Under the pieces are notes generated by a model, which had not been told where the DNA came from, made no database searches, and saw only the letters and a program-made list of their open reading frames with translations. DNA of 64,000 nt from Roseovarius gaetbuli. GTDB taxonomy: Bacteria > Pseudomonadota > Alphaproteobacteria > Rhodobacterales > Rhodobacteraceae. Below, piece after piece: positions 9,201 through 18,716 of the stretch. Both the position numbers and the translations under genes were made by a program. The stretch spans positions 18,960-82,959 of the forward strand of contig NZ_FWFJ01000014.1 of NCBI RefSeq assembly GCF_900172365.1, in the 5' to 3' direction. The stretch's first letter is position 1. Each line of letters starts with the position of its first letter.

Positions 9201-10859
9201 GATCCGGCTGATTTCACCGTCACGCTGATGCTACATACCTATGTGGCGCAATCGCGCGACGAGGCCGAGCGCGTGGCGCGCGAACCGATGAAGGATTACC
9301 TGCGCTCTGCGGCCGGGTTGATCAAGCAATATGCCTGGGCGTTTCCTGCCTTCAAGAAGCCCGAAGGCGTCAGCAATCCGTTCGAGCTTGATCTTGGATC
9401 GCTTTCTGAGGACGAGTTGGAAGGCATCCTCGATTTCGCCTTTCTGCGGTATTTCGAGGATTCCGGCCTTTTCGGCACGGTCGAGGATTGTGTCGCGCGG
9501 GTTGAAGAGCTTAAGCGGATCGGCGTGGATGAGGTTGCCTGTTTGATTGATTACGGCATTCCGGTGCGCCAGGTTCTGGACGGCTTGCGCCCGCTGGCGC
9601 AGGTGCTCGAACGCTGCAATCGCGTCGGCAGCATCCCCGAGGATGACTTTTCCATCGCGGCGCAGATTTTGCGCCATGGCGTCACGCATTTGCAATGCAC
9701 GCCGTCGATGGCGCGGATGATCGCGATGAACGACGAGGCGCGCCATGCGCTTGGGCGCATCAAGCATCTGATGCTCGGTGGAGAGCCTTTGCCGGGGGCG
9801 CTTGTGGGCGAGATGGCAACGCTGAGCGGCGCCACAATCGAAAACATGTACGGGCCGACCGAAACCACGATCTGGTCCACCACTGCCCCGGCCACGCCGG
9901 GCACAGGCGTGGCGCCGATCGGCACGCCGATTGCCAATACCCAGACCTATGTTCTTGACGACACGATGCGCCCCGTGCCGGTTGGCGCGCCCGGCGAATT
10001 GTGGATTGGCGGCGACGGTGTAACGCGTGGCTATCTTAACCGCGATGATCTGACCGCAGATCGGTTTCGCGCCGATCCGTTCCGCCCCGGCGGGCGGATT
10101 TACGGCACGGGCGATCTTGTGCGATGGCGCGCCGATGGGCAGATCGAGTTTATCGGGCGGGCCGACACGCAAGTCAAGCTGCGCGGTTATCGGATCGAGC
10201 TTGGCGAGATCGAAAGCGCGCTTGAGGCCTGCGCCGGGGTCGAGCAGGCGGTCGTTCTGGCGCGTGAGGATAGCCCCGGCGACACCCGCCTTGTCGCCTA
10301 TCTGCGTGGCTCTGCCGAGATTGAGGCTCTCAAGACAGCACTGGCAAGCACCCTGCCCGCGCATATGATGCCTGCGCATTTCCTGCGCCTTGAGGTGTTC
10401 CCGCTGACGCCCAACCGCAAGGTGGATCGCAAGGCGCTTCCGGCGCCGTCCCAGGCCGATCCCGCGCCGCAAACCGCAGTCAGCTCTGCCGCACAGGGCA
10501 GCACGCTGGAGCGCGATATCGCTGCGATCTGGTCGCGCATTCTTGGCGTGGCCCAGATCGGGCCGCAGGACAGTTTCTTTGATCTTGGCGGGCACTCGCT
10601 TTTGGCGGTGCAGGCGCATCGCGAAATCCGACAGGAGCTGGCGGCGAGCGCGTTGAGCATCACCGACATTTTCCGCTTTCCCAAGCTGGCGGCCCTGGCC
10701 GCGCGGGTGGCAGAGGCGCGCGGCGATACCCCCGCCATGAGCCCCGCCCCCGCGCAGCAGGCCAATGCCACCGCGCCCGCAGAGCTTGGCGCGCGTGCCA
10801 CCTCGCGAGCCGATGCGATGTCGCGGCGGCGCGCGATGCGTGCGGCGCGCCAAGGCTAG
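6276..10859 (+). CDS. NRPS: formyltransferase - C remnant - A domain with inserted luciferase-like monooxygenase - PCP
   Basis: 1527 residues from the ATG preceded by GAGG at 6265-6268; the frame opens earlier but only this start has a ribosome site. Residues 1-300 are a formyltransferase (Asn90, His92 in NFHDGPLP, Asp128). Residues ~340-500 resemble the C-terminal lobe of a condensation domain but lack HHxxxDG. The adenylation domain starts near 525 (TSGSTGRPKG near 675; FDISVLEL near 717), is interrupted at ~758-1115 by an FMN-dependent luciferase-like monooxygenase of the MupA/Atu3665 type, and resumes (MYGPTE near 1190, NRKVDRK near 1383). A carrier domain follows (GGHS, Ser1441). Specificity positions read by eye give D-I-L-S-M-G-M-I-W-K, near the glycine code. 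No TE is present, so the chain must pass to another protein such as the adjacent PKS. Confidence 0.93.
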   Translation: MLTALLIGNESLALNCGEAWLGRGHEIAAVVTRNPDVRAWATAKGLPLIAPGAGLSEALSGVSFDWLLSIANLSVLPESVLAKATKGAVNFHDGPLPRYAGLNAPVWALIEGEARHGITWHLIEGGVDEGRIIEQRLFDIAADDTAFTLNAKCYGAALDSFPTVMDQLERGLPGAVTQDLDARSYFARADRPEAAAWLDFTKPASDLARLVRALDHGGYLNPLCMARIKLGDQVVLVGKAEILSGKTGPAGTVIEVTKDQLSVATGDGAIRLGALCAGDGTAIDPVKLATPGMMLAQSGAAEGLTRIMTDLAPNDGYWRAALRAMQPITLPVAPGDGAGEERHALDLTGDTPLGIAALWASRLAGEAGATLAYRGKAVSQIEHPGHTCPWVPLTLPEGETLADLQTAMQAALDRAETKGGFALDIFARDPGLDAGHRPTLGLRVEGSGLIPGTVVTLDLGSTPSLVYDPARLSPAMADLLAKRLEDLGRGAPDSTISDLPLLPEAEHRLVTQSWNRTAQTYDPLPLHRMIEARAARAPDTTALVFEDQALSHAELETRANRAAHVLREMGVGPGVLVGLCLPRSADMIVAALAIWKAGGAYVPMDPAYPTERLALYLTDSGAPVVISHAALAATLPKTDAEVLCLDSDPRLASAPATAPEGGAGPDDLAYVIYTSGSTGRPKGVMVEHRNVANFFAGMDGRIAHDPPGVWLAVTSLNFDISVLELFYALARGFKLVLSGDETRALVSSGHLATSDRGMEFSLYYWGNDDGTGRDKYKSLLEGAQFADTHGFCAVWTPERHFHAFGGPYPNPSVTGAAVAAVTQNIGVRAGSCVAPLHHPARIAEEWAVIDNLTNGRAGLAIASGWQPDDFVLRPENTPPDNKPAMFDAIRDLRKLWKGEAVEYPRADGSLHSVVTQPRPVSKDVPIWVTTAGNPATWKEAGAHGANVLTHLLGQSVSEVHQKIGLYHAALREAGHDPADFTVTLMLHTYVAQSRDEAERVAREPMKDYLRSAAGLIKQYAWAFPAFKKPEGVSNPFELDLGSLSEDELEGILDFAFLRYFEDSGLFGTVEDCVARVEELKRIGVDEVACLIDYGIPVRQVLDGLRPLAQVLERCNRVGSIPEDDFSIAAQILRHGVTHLQCTPSMARMIAMNDEARHALGRIKHLMLGGEPLPGALVGEMATLSGATIENMYGPTETTIWSTTAPATPGTGVAPIGTPIANTQTYVLDDTMRPVPVGAPGELWIGGDGVTRGYLNRDDLTADRFRADPFRPGGRIYGTGDLVRWRADGQIEFIGRADTQVKLRGYRIELGEIESALEACAGVEQAVVLAREDSPGDTRLVAYLRGSAEIEALKTALASTLPAHMMPAHFLRLEVFPLTPNRKVDRKALPAPSQADPAPQTAVSSAAQGSTLERDIAAIWSRILGVAQIGPQDSFFDLGGHSLLAVQAHREIRQELAASALSITDIFRFPKLAALAARVAEARGDTPAMSPAPAQQANATAPAELGARATSRADAMSRRRAMRAARQG

Positions 10860-10863
10860 GGCG

Positions 10864-11511
10864 ATGCTGATCTCCGCGCTGCGCGCGGTCCTGCCGCCGG
10901 ATGTCGCGCTTGGCAGTGCTGATCCCACCGCGCCCGAGACCGGGCTTTGGCCCGGCGAAAGCGCCGCAATGGCCCGCGCAATCCCTGCCCGGCGACGCGA
11001 GTTTGCCGCCGGGCGGCGCGCCGCACGCGATGCGATGCAGGCGCTTGATTTACCCCCCACAGCAATTCTGCCCGGCCCGGATCGTGCGCCGATCTGGCTC
11101 GACGGGATCACTGGAAGCATCAGCCATGGCGGCGGCACCTGTCTTGCCCTGGTGGCGCGACGGGGGGCTATCACCGGCCTTGGGATTGATCTTGAACCGG
11201 CAGAGCCATTGCCGCCGGACATGATTGAGACTATTTGTACCGGGCCGGAACACGACGCAATCAAGGACCATGATCTTATGGGCCGAGTGATCTTTTGCGC
11301 CAAGGAGGCCGCCTACAAGGCGCAATATCCGCTTAGCCGCAAAATCCTTGAATTTCACGATCTGCAAACCACCATCGACCTTGCCGGGGGGCAGTTCGAG
11401 GCGCGTTTCACGCGGACTTGCCCGCCCTTTCAGGCGGGCGCGCAGATGGTCGGCCGCATCGTCATCGCCCGAAACCTTGTTGCCGCTGTTGTGGTGCTGT
11501 CCGCGCCGTGA
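10864..11511 (+). CDS. 4'-phosphopantetheinyl transferase (EntD/Sfp type)
   Basis: 215 residues, starting four bases after the NRPS stop. It moves the phosphopantetheine arm of CoA onto the carrier-domain serines of the PKS and NRPS. Family motifs are visible in order: GSISHGGG near residue 80, GLGIDLEPAE near 101, and FCAKEAAYKAQYPL near 143, with the Asp and Glu pair that binds Mg2+. The EntD-like layout and the tight spacing point to a cluster-dedicated enzyme. The alternative upstream in-frame start lies inside the NRPS coding sequence and has no ribosome site. Confidence 0.93.
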   Translation: MLISALRAVLPPDVALGSADPTAPETGLWPGESAAMARAIPARRREFAAGRRAARDAMQALDLPPTAILPGPDRAPIWLDGITGSISHGGGTCLALVARRGAITGLGIDLEPAEPLPPDMIETICTGPEHDAIKDHDLMGRVIFCAKEAAYKAQYPLSRKILEFHDLQTTIDLAGGQFEARFTRTCPPFQAGAQMVGRIVIARNLVAAVVVLSAP

Positions 11512-11729
11512 AACCGCCCGAGAACAGAGTGTTTCCAATCACGTGCAAATAAACTGTGGCGAGATTGCGGCCAAATCGCTAAATTAAGGCGGAGATTAGA
11601 CAAAAATCTGTCAGGGCCGTTTGGGGGCATTCGGTCGGCAGGGTGTTTGAGGTGGGCATTGCCCCCGGCACTTGGCCGATGATTACGCACCTCGGGCGGT
11701 TTTTCGTTTCAAACGACGCTGAAAGGTGG
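11512..11729. other. Intergenic region before the Wzz-like gene
   Basis: 218 bases without a credible gene. The stretch near 11560-11595 is locally AT-rich and may hold a promoter for the chain-length gene, but I see no convincing paired -35/-10 boxes. No terminator hairpin with a U-run follows the PPTase gene, so read-through from the megasynthase operon remains possible. Confidence 0.4.
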
Positions 11730-13018
11730 ATGATGGGTTCGATCCAATCCTTGCCCGGTTTATATCGCATGCTGCGCCGCAGGCTGTGGCTTATTGCATT
11801 CGTGACGCTTGCAGGCAGCGTTGGCGCGGTGTTTTTCGCGCTCAATCAGCCACGCGCCTATGAGGCGACAGCGGTCATCCAGATCGAAACCCCGCAAGTG
11901 GGCCGCGACATCACCGGGCGCGTCGTGCCGACGGATGCGATGCAACGCCTGCAACTGATCGAGCAGCGCCTGATGGCGCGCGACAACCTCATCAAGGTGA
12001 TCGACAAGCATGCGCTTTTTGCCGACGCCCCCAATATGCCGCTGCCGCAGAAGATCTTTAACCTGCGGATCTCGACCCGGATCGAACAGATTTCCGTCGG
12101 GCTTCAGGGCGTGGCGACCACCCCTTCGGGGCTAAGCGTCACGGTGCGCCTTGGGGACGCGCAAAAGGCCGCCGATATCGCGAATGAATTTGTCGATACC
12201 GTGCTGACTCAGAACCGCGAACGGCGTCTGGCGCTGGTGCGCGAAACCCTTGGATTTTACAGTGCCGAAGAAGAGCGCGTCAGCGCTCAGATCGCTGCGG
12301 TCGAGGCCGACATCGCAGAGTTCAAGCGCGCCAATGCCGATGCCCTGCCCGAGAATGCGGGCGCGTTGCGCACGCAGCTTAACATGCTGAATGAAACCAC
12401 CCTTGAGATCGAGCGCCAGATCATCGCGCTTCAAATCGACAGTTCGCGGCAGCGGCAGGAGGTCTTCGCGCGGCAGGTCGAGCAGCTTACCGATCAGCGC
12501 AACCTTGTCGGGGCGCGCATTGCCCGGATCGAAGACGCGATTGCCGCCGCCCCGCGCGTCGAGCGCGAGCTGGGCGCCTTGCTGCGCAGCCAGACCCAGT
12601 TGCAGGAGCAGCTCAACACCATCACCCGCAACCGGGTTGAGGCCGAAATGTCGAGCGTTCTGGAAAACAGCCAGCAGCAAGAGCGGTTCGAGATTTTGGA
12701 AACGGCGATTCCGCCTGCGATTCCGGTCTCGACCAGCCGCAAAAAGCTTGCGCTCATGGGCGGTGTTGCCAGCCTTCTTGCCGGGCTCGGCCTTGCGTTC
12801 CTGCTTGAGATCATGAACCCGGCGCTGCGCACCGCCGCGCAGCTTGAGCAAGAGCTAGACATCACCCCGGTGGTGACAATCCCGGTCGTGCGTCTGCGTC
12901 ACGAGCGGCGCAAGCAGGCGGCAAAGGCGATTGGTGCCTTTATCCTTGCCTTGATCAGCCTGCCCTTTATCTTGCGTTTCATCCACGAGCGGGTCATCCC
13001 GCTTCGGATCTTGGGCAA

Positions 13019-13025
<7 letters not shown>
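11730..13025 (+). CDS. Wzz/chain-length determinant-like polysaccharide co-polymerase
   Basis: 431 residues from ATG 11730 (GAAAGG just upstream; a second ATG follows at once). It has an N-terminal membrane helix (residues ~20-40), a long periplasmic part with coiled-coil heptads (~170-330), and C-terminal helices near 350 and 405. This is the PCP layout of Wzz and of the membrane half of Wzc/ExoP proteins, which control the length of exported polysaccharide. It lacks the C-terminal kinase domain. A separate BY-kinase-like gene lies on the opposite strand and its end overlaps this one by 7 bases, so kinase and co-polymerase are encoded convergently rather than in one operon. Confidence 0.85.
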
Positions 13026-14206
<1,181 letters not shown>

Positions 14207-14387
14207 GGCGCGATCCTCCGGCCACGCCCCAAGCGAAACGGCGCGCCAAGGCACGTGATCTCCGCCAACCTGAAAAGGCCCTGCTCAGCCATTTGAAATT
14301 CCCTTACCTGCCCGATCAGGTAGACAGGATAAATCCGGCGACAATGCGACCGAAAAAGAGAGATTGTATGCCCCTTTCCGGGGAACC

Positions 14388-16493
14388 TCAGAAGCCCATC
14401 AAGTTGGCCTCATCCACCGCCTGTTGCAAAAACCCCTCGCGATCCGAGATCGGCGCCCAGCCAAGAACCGATTTCGGGTGGGCGTTGTCAAAGGGCGAGA
14501 AATGCGCCCGCGATTTCCAGTCACGCAAAGAGGCGCGGATCACACCGGGACGACGCAGCGCATAGGTTTTGAGCGCAGATTTGACCGCATCCGCCGCCCA
14601 AAGCGCCGTGAGATTGCCCGATGTCACGCGAATGCGCGCGCCAAGGCGGTTGTGGATGGCGTCAAAATAGGCGCGCGCCGACAGCTGAACATCGCCAACA
14701 AGGTTGAACGATTGACCAAGGGCCGCGTCCTGTTCGCCCATGCGGATAAGCCCATCCGACACATCGCCGATCATCACGAAGGGCAACGGGTTTCTGCCCG
14801 GCCCCCAGATCCGAACCGCGCCTGCCCCATGCCAGCGGCCAATCCCCCAATGTTGCAGCGGCCCGCCGCGCCCGACCACGATACCGGGGCGCGCAATGCA
14901 AAGGGGCAGCCCCTCGTTGCGGTGCATCACCCAAAGCCGCGCCTCGCATTCCGCCTTGGAGCGGGCATAGAGGTTACGGTCACTCATATCGGCGGCAAAG
15001 CCGGTCTGCTCGGTGATCCGTTGGGCCGGGTCGGACATGTCATAAGAGGCAATCGTGCCGGTATAGACAAAGCGTTTCACCCCCGCCGCCAGAGCCGCAC
15101 GCGCGATCCGGTCAGACACTGCCACGTCGTTCTCAAGGCAATCCTCCCAGGTGGTGCCAAGCGCGCGGGCAAGGTTGAAGACCACCTCGATGCCCTCCAT
15201 CGCGGCGACAAGACCGGCCTCGTCAATGAGGGAAACAGGACAGGTTTCAACCTGTTCGGCAAGATCGGCAAAAGGACCATGCGCGCCGCGCGACAGAACC
15301 CGCACATCACGCCCCTGCGCGACCAGGGCACGGGTCAGATCACGGCCCAGAAACCCGGTACCGCCAATGACCAAAGCGGTGGGTTTGGGCGCACGGCGCG
15401 GGGCGGGAAAGGTCTTGGTTTCGCGGCCCTGATCGGGCATCAGGACGATGGTGGCGTCAATCGCGCGCATCACCGTTTCCGCCGCCGCCCCGTCAAAGCG
15501 CGCGTCCATCGGGGTATCGCCACGAATGGCCGCGTAAAACCCGGCAAACAGCCCCTGAAAACTAAGCGCGTAGGGCGATTTGCGATTCAGCGAGGTGAAT
15601 TGCCGCGCGGCGTTCACCGTACCTTCGCGAAGGTTCTCCCAGCCGGTGGCCATCTGGCGCGCAAACGGGTTCAGCACCAGATCAGCGGTGTTTTCATGCG
15701 CCAGCGTCAGAACATCCGCCGCGTAATCAAGCCGGGCAATCCCCGAAGAGCCGCGCACAGTCAGCGAGCGGTCATCAAGCGTTTCCACCAGTTGCAGGTT
15801 GAACGCGATATCGACATCCCCCGCCCGTGCCGTGATCCGCCAGCTTTGCGGGCGCGTGCCGCTTCCGGGCAGGTCAATCAGCTTGCCAAGGCTAAGCCCC
15901 GTTACCGTGACAGGGCCGAAAAGGTCATGCGCAAAGGCAAAAAGATGCGGGCCCAACTCAAGGATAAGATTGCGCGGCTCGCGCAGCATCCAAAGGCCAA
16001 ACGGCCCCGAGCGCAGCGGCGCAAGCGGGAACGACCAGGTGATCTCGGCACTCGACAAACGCCCCAGATCGCCCGCCGCGATTTTGCGCTTGAGGCGGGC
16101 ATAGGCGGGCAGCCCCATGAAATTATGCCCGGCGGCGAAATGGCGCCCCGAGGCCTTGGCGGCGGCGTTGATCTCGGCCACCTCATCGCCCGAAAGCGCG
16201 ACGGGTTTTTCCACCAGGACATGCAGGCCGGCACCAAGGCAGGTCTTGACCAATGCCGCGTGGCTCTGCGGCGGGGTCAGGATATGCACGGCCTCAACCG
16301 CGCCCGAAGCGATCAAATCCTCGACCGAGCCAAAGGCGCGCGCACCATGCGCCGAGGCAAGCGCTTCCGCCGCGCCGCGCGAGACGTCACAGACCGCCGT
16401 CAACCGCACGCCGGGCGTGGCGCGCAAAGCATCGGCATGCCAGCCCGCGATATAGCCCGCCCCGATCAACCCGACCTTGATATCAATGGCCAT
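14388..16493 (-). CDS. Fused Gfo/Idh/MocA oxidoreductase and NAD-dependent epimerase/dehydratase
   Basis: 701 residues from the ATG at 16493, preceded by AGAGGGG. Residues 1-365 form a Gfo/Idh/MocA oxidoreductase (GLIGAGYIAG Rossmann motif, VEKP cofactor/active-site motif). Residues ~372-701 form an extended SDR of the UDP-sugar epimerase type (VIGGTGFLG, YTGTIASYD, YARSK catalytic Tyr-Lys). Both usually exist as separate proteins. The fusion suggests two successive redox/epimerisation steps on one nucleotide sugar or sugar-lipid, but the substrate is not readable. It is the last gene of a minus-strand run from 20787, 13 bases after a GT2 gene. Confidence 0.9.
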   Translation of the reverse strand: MAIDIKVGLIGAGYIAGWHADALRATPGVRLTAVCDVSRGAAEALASAHGARAFGSVEDLIASGAVEAVHILTPPQSHAALVKTCLGAGLHVLVEKPVALSGDEVAEINAAAKASGRHFAAGHNFMGLPAYARLKRKIAAGDLGRLSSAEITWSFPLAPLRSGPFGLWMLREPRNLILELGPHLFAFAHDLFGPVTVTGLSLGKLIDLPGSGTRPQSWRITARAGDVDIAFNLQLVETLDDRSLTVRGSSGIARLDYAADVLTLAHENTADLVLNPFARQMATGWENLREGTVNAARQFTSLNRKSPYALSFQGLFAGFYAAIRGDTPMDARFDGAAAETVMRAIDATIVLMPDQGRETKTFPAPRRAPKPTALVIGGTGFLGRDLTRALVAQGRDVRVLSRGAHGPFADLAEQVETCPVSLIDEAGLVAAMEGIEVVFNLARALGTTWEDCLENDVAVSDRIARAALAAGVKRFVYTGTIASYDMSDPAQRITEQTGFAADMSDRNLYARSKAECEARLWVMHRNEGLPLCIARPGIVVGRGGPLQHWGIGRWHGAGAVRIWGPGRNPLPFVMIGDVSDGLIRMGEQDAALGQSFNLVGDVQLSARAYFDAIHNRLGARIRVTSGNLTALWAADAVKSALKTYALRRPGVIRASLRDWKSRAHFSPFDNAHPKSVLGWAPISDREGFLQQAVDEANLMGF

Positions 16494-16506
16494 GAAGCCC
16501 CCTCTT

Positions 16507-17472
16507 TCACTTGTACTCGATGATCCGCATCGCCTGTCCACGCCATTTGCGCAGGTGATAGGTCAGCATGCCGATCAGGTTTGGAAATTTCGATAAGCTC
16601 AGGAAAACCGAATGGTGCAGCGCGGCTCGTGTGGCCATGCCTTCGCGGCGCAACCCCTGAACGGTGCGCAGATAGGACAGGACATAGAGCGCCAGTGCAG
16701 CCGCCAAGAGCGGCCAGAACACCAGCCCCAATAGCGCCAAAACCGGCAAAACCGCCCCGTAAAGCCAGACCCGACGGCGTTCGCGGGTGAAGTATTCAGG
16801 GTGCAGATCACCGACCTGCGCAAAGCCGTGACCAGATCGTACCGCGCGTTGCCACCACTGGCCAAAGCGCGTCATATCCGCATCGTGACGCGTCATCGCG
16901 AGCGGCAGGCGCACTAGCCGCCAACCGGCCTTGCGCAGGCGTGTGCAAAACTCGTCATCCTCGGCGGCGATCACCGTCGGGTCGAACCCGCCAACGCCCT
17001 CAAAGGCCGATGCGCGCACCATCATGTCGCCGCCACAGGCCATGATCTCGCCCGCCGGGCGGTGCCATTCGTGATCGCAAAGCGCGTTGTAAACGCTGCG
17101 CTCGGGGTAAAGCTCGGAGCGCCAGCCGGTGACAAGGCCAAGGTCAGGGTCGTCCTGCAAGGCGCGCGCGCCCGCCGCGATCCAGCCCGGCACAACCGCG
17201 CAATCGCCATCGACGAATTGCACCGCATCGGGCATGTCCCCCGCCAGTGCCGCCACCCCGGCAGAGCGCGCACGCGCCGCCGTAAAGGGCGTTGCGGTAT
17301 CAAGTTCCACCACCTCTGCCCCTGCCGCCCGCGCCGCCGCAACGCTTTGGTCGCGCGACCCGCTATCGACATAAATGAGGCGCAGGCCCTGCCCCGAAAG
17401 CGAGGCAAGACAGCGTTCAAGCCGCGCGCCCTCGTTGCGCCCGATGATCACGGCGGCGATCGACAAGCTCAT
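16507..17472 (-). CDS. GT2 family glycosyltransferase, membrane-associated
   Basis: 321 residues from the ATG at 17472, which overlaps the stop of the preceding GT4 gene by four bases. The GT-A motifs are IIGRNEGARLERC at the N-terminus, VDSGSRDQS near 35, QFVDGD near 84 (DxD equivalent), and AAEDDEFCTRLRKAGW near 167. Hydrophobic segments near residues 235-265 indicate membrane anchoring, as in enzymes that elongate lipid-linked glycans. Its place between a GT4 enzyme and the MocA/epimerase fusion makes it part of the same glycan pathway; donor and acceptor are unknown. Confidence 0.9.
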   Translation of the reverse strand: MSLSIAAVIIGRNEGARLERCLASLSGQGLRLIYVDSGSRDQSVAAARAAGAEVVELDTATPFTAARARSAGVAALAGDMPDAVQFVDGDCAVVPGWIAAGARALQDDPDLGLVTGWRSELYPERSVYNALCDHEWHRPAGEIMACGGDMMVRASAFEGVGGFDPTVIAAEDDEFCTRLRKAGWRLVRLPLAMTRHDADMTRFGQWWQRAVRSGHGFAQVGDLHPEYFTRERRRVWLYGAVLPVLALLGLVFWPLLAAALALYVLSYLRTVQGLRREGMATRAALHHSVFLSLSKFPNLIGMLTYHLRKWRGQAMRIIEYK

Positions 17473-18716
17473 GCATCCGCCTCCGGTCGTTTGGTCAACG
17501 GCGGGGTGCCCGTGGCGTATCCCTCGAACAGCTCTGCCAGCCATGCGCCCTCGGCCTCAGAGGTGAATTCGGCCAGCACCTTGGCGCGCCCGGCCTCGCC
17601 CATGGCGCGGCGCAGATCGCCATCCCCAAGGATCGACGCGAGCGCCGCGCGCAAAGCGCCCTCATCCCCCGGCGCCACCACAAACCCGCTTTTGCCATCC
17701 TCGACAAGCTCTGGCACCCCGGCGATGCGGGTGGTGATCACCGGCAGGCGGGCGGCCATTGCCTCCATCAACACGACCGGCACGCCTTCGGCAAAGCTCG
17801 GAAGGACAAGCGCCGTGGATTGCGCCAAAAGCCCGGCCACCTCGGATTGCGAGCGATAGCCCGCAAATGTGAGATGCGCGGTTAGCCCCATGGCCTGCGC
17901 CATGCGTTCAAGGTCATTGCGTTCCGGTCCGTCCCCGACCAGCGTCAGGTGCAGATCGGGGTGCGCAGGGAGCAGATCGCGCAGCGCCGCAAAGAGCACC
18001 GGCACGCCCTTGACCGCCGCCAACCGCCCGACAAACAACAGATGCGCGGGCGCACCCCGAGCGGGTGCGTCATACCGCGCGGGATCAACCCCGCAATGCA
18101 CGATATGCAGCTTGGCCCAGTGCTTGGGCGCCGAAAACGCCATCGCCTGCGAGCGGCAGAATTCGCTGATGCAGGCGACAAATCGGGCGCGGGCGATCTT
18201 TTCGTCCAACCGCCAGCGATACGGCTCGAAAAAGATATCGGGGCCATGCAGCGTGAAACTATAGGGAATGCCCGACATCTCGCTCATCAGCATGGCCACG
18301 GTACAGCTTGATTTGGCAATGTGGTTGTGCAGATGGGTGATCCCGCGTCGACGAAGGTGATCGGCCAGAACCGCCGCTTCGACCAGATAGATAAGCTGGT
18401 AAAGCGTCGGTTTTATCCCGCCGGGGCTCGTGCGCCACGCAAGGCAGAGCGCGCTTAGCCAGCGTTTTGGCCGCCTGAATGCCGCCAGATGCGCGCGGAT
18501 AAGGCGCAGCGGCGATGTGGCAGCCTCAAGCACGTGAAAGGTCTGCGCGGCCTCAAGGCGTTGCTCGGGGCCGGTATGATGCTCAGGCCCGGTGCGGCGC
18601 ATCGAACAGGTCTCGACCACCATGCCATGGGCGCGCAGGGCGGCAACCTCGCGCTGAATGAAGGTATCGGTCGCGCGCGGGTATTCGCCGGTGAGATAGG
18701 CAATCGGGCCGCTCAT
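17469..18716 (-). CDS. GT4 family glycosyltransferase
   Basis: 415 residues with a GT-B fold. The N-terminal half has the acceptor-domain pattern (ITHLHNHIAKSS near 125, TLHGPDIFF near 155). The C-terminal half has the GT4 donor signature: FVGRLAAVKG near 230, LVGDGPERNDLE near 265, and the E-x7-E region PSFAEGVPVVLMEA near 315. Its start overlaps the stop of the upstream epimerase gene and its stop overlaps the downstream GT2 start, so it is translationally coupled on both sides. Sugar specificity is not deducible. Confidence 0.92.
   Translation of the reverse strand: MSGPIAYLTGEYPRATDTFIQREVAALRAHGMVVETCSMRRTGPEHHTGPEQRLEAAQTFHVLEAATSPLRLIRAHLAAFRRPKRWLSALCLAWRTSPGGIKPTLYQLIYLVEAAVLADHLRRRGITHLHNHIAKSSCTVAMLMSEMSGIPYSFTLHGPDIFFEPYRWRLDEKIARARFVACISEFCRSQAMAFSAPKHWAKLHIVHCGVDPARYDAPARGAPAHLLFVGRLAAVKGVPVLFAALRDLLPAHPDLHLTLVGDGPERNDLERMAQAMGLTAHLTFAGYRSQSEVAGLLAQSTALVLPSFAEGVPVVLMEAMAARLPVITTRIAGVPELVEDGKSGFVVAPGDEGALRAALASILGDGDLRRAMGEAGRAKVLAEFTSEAEGAWLAELFEGYATGTPPLTKRPEADA

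Noticed and set aside
14364..16523. A 719-codon open frame on the plus strand opposite the MocA/epimerase fusion
   Set aside because: Very basic, Arg/Gly/Pro-rich and without motifs; it is the high-GC mirror of a gene with complete motifs on the other strand.
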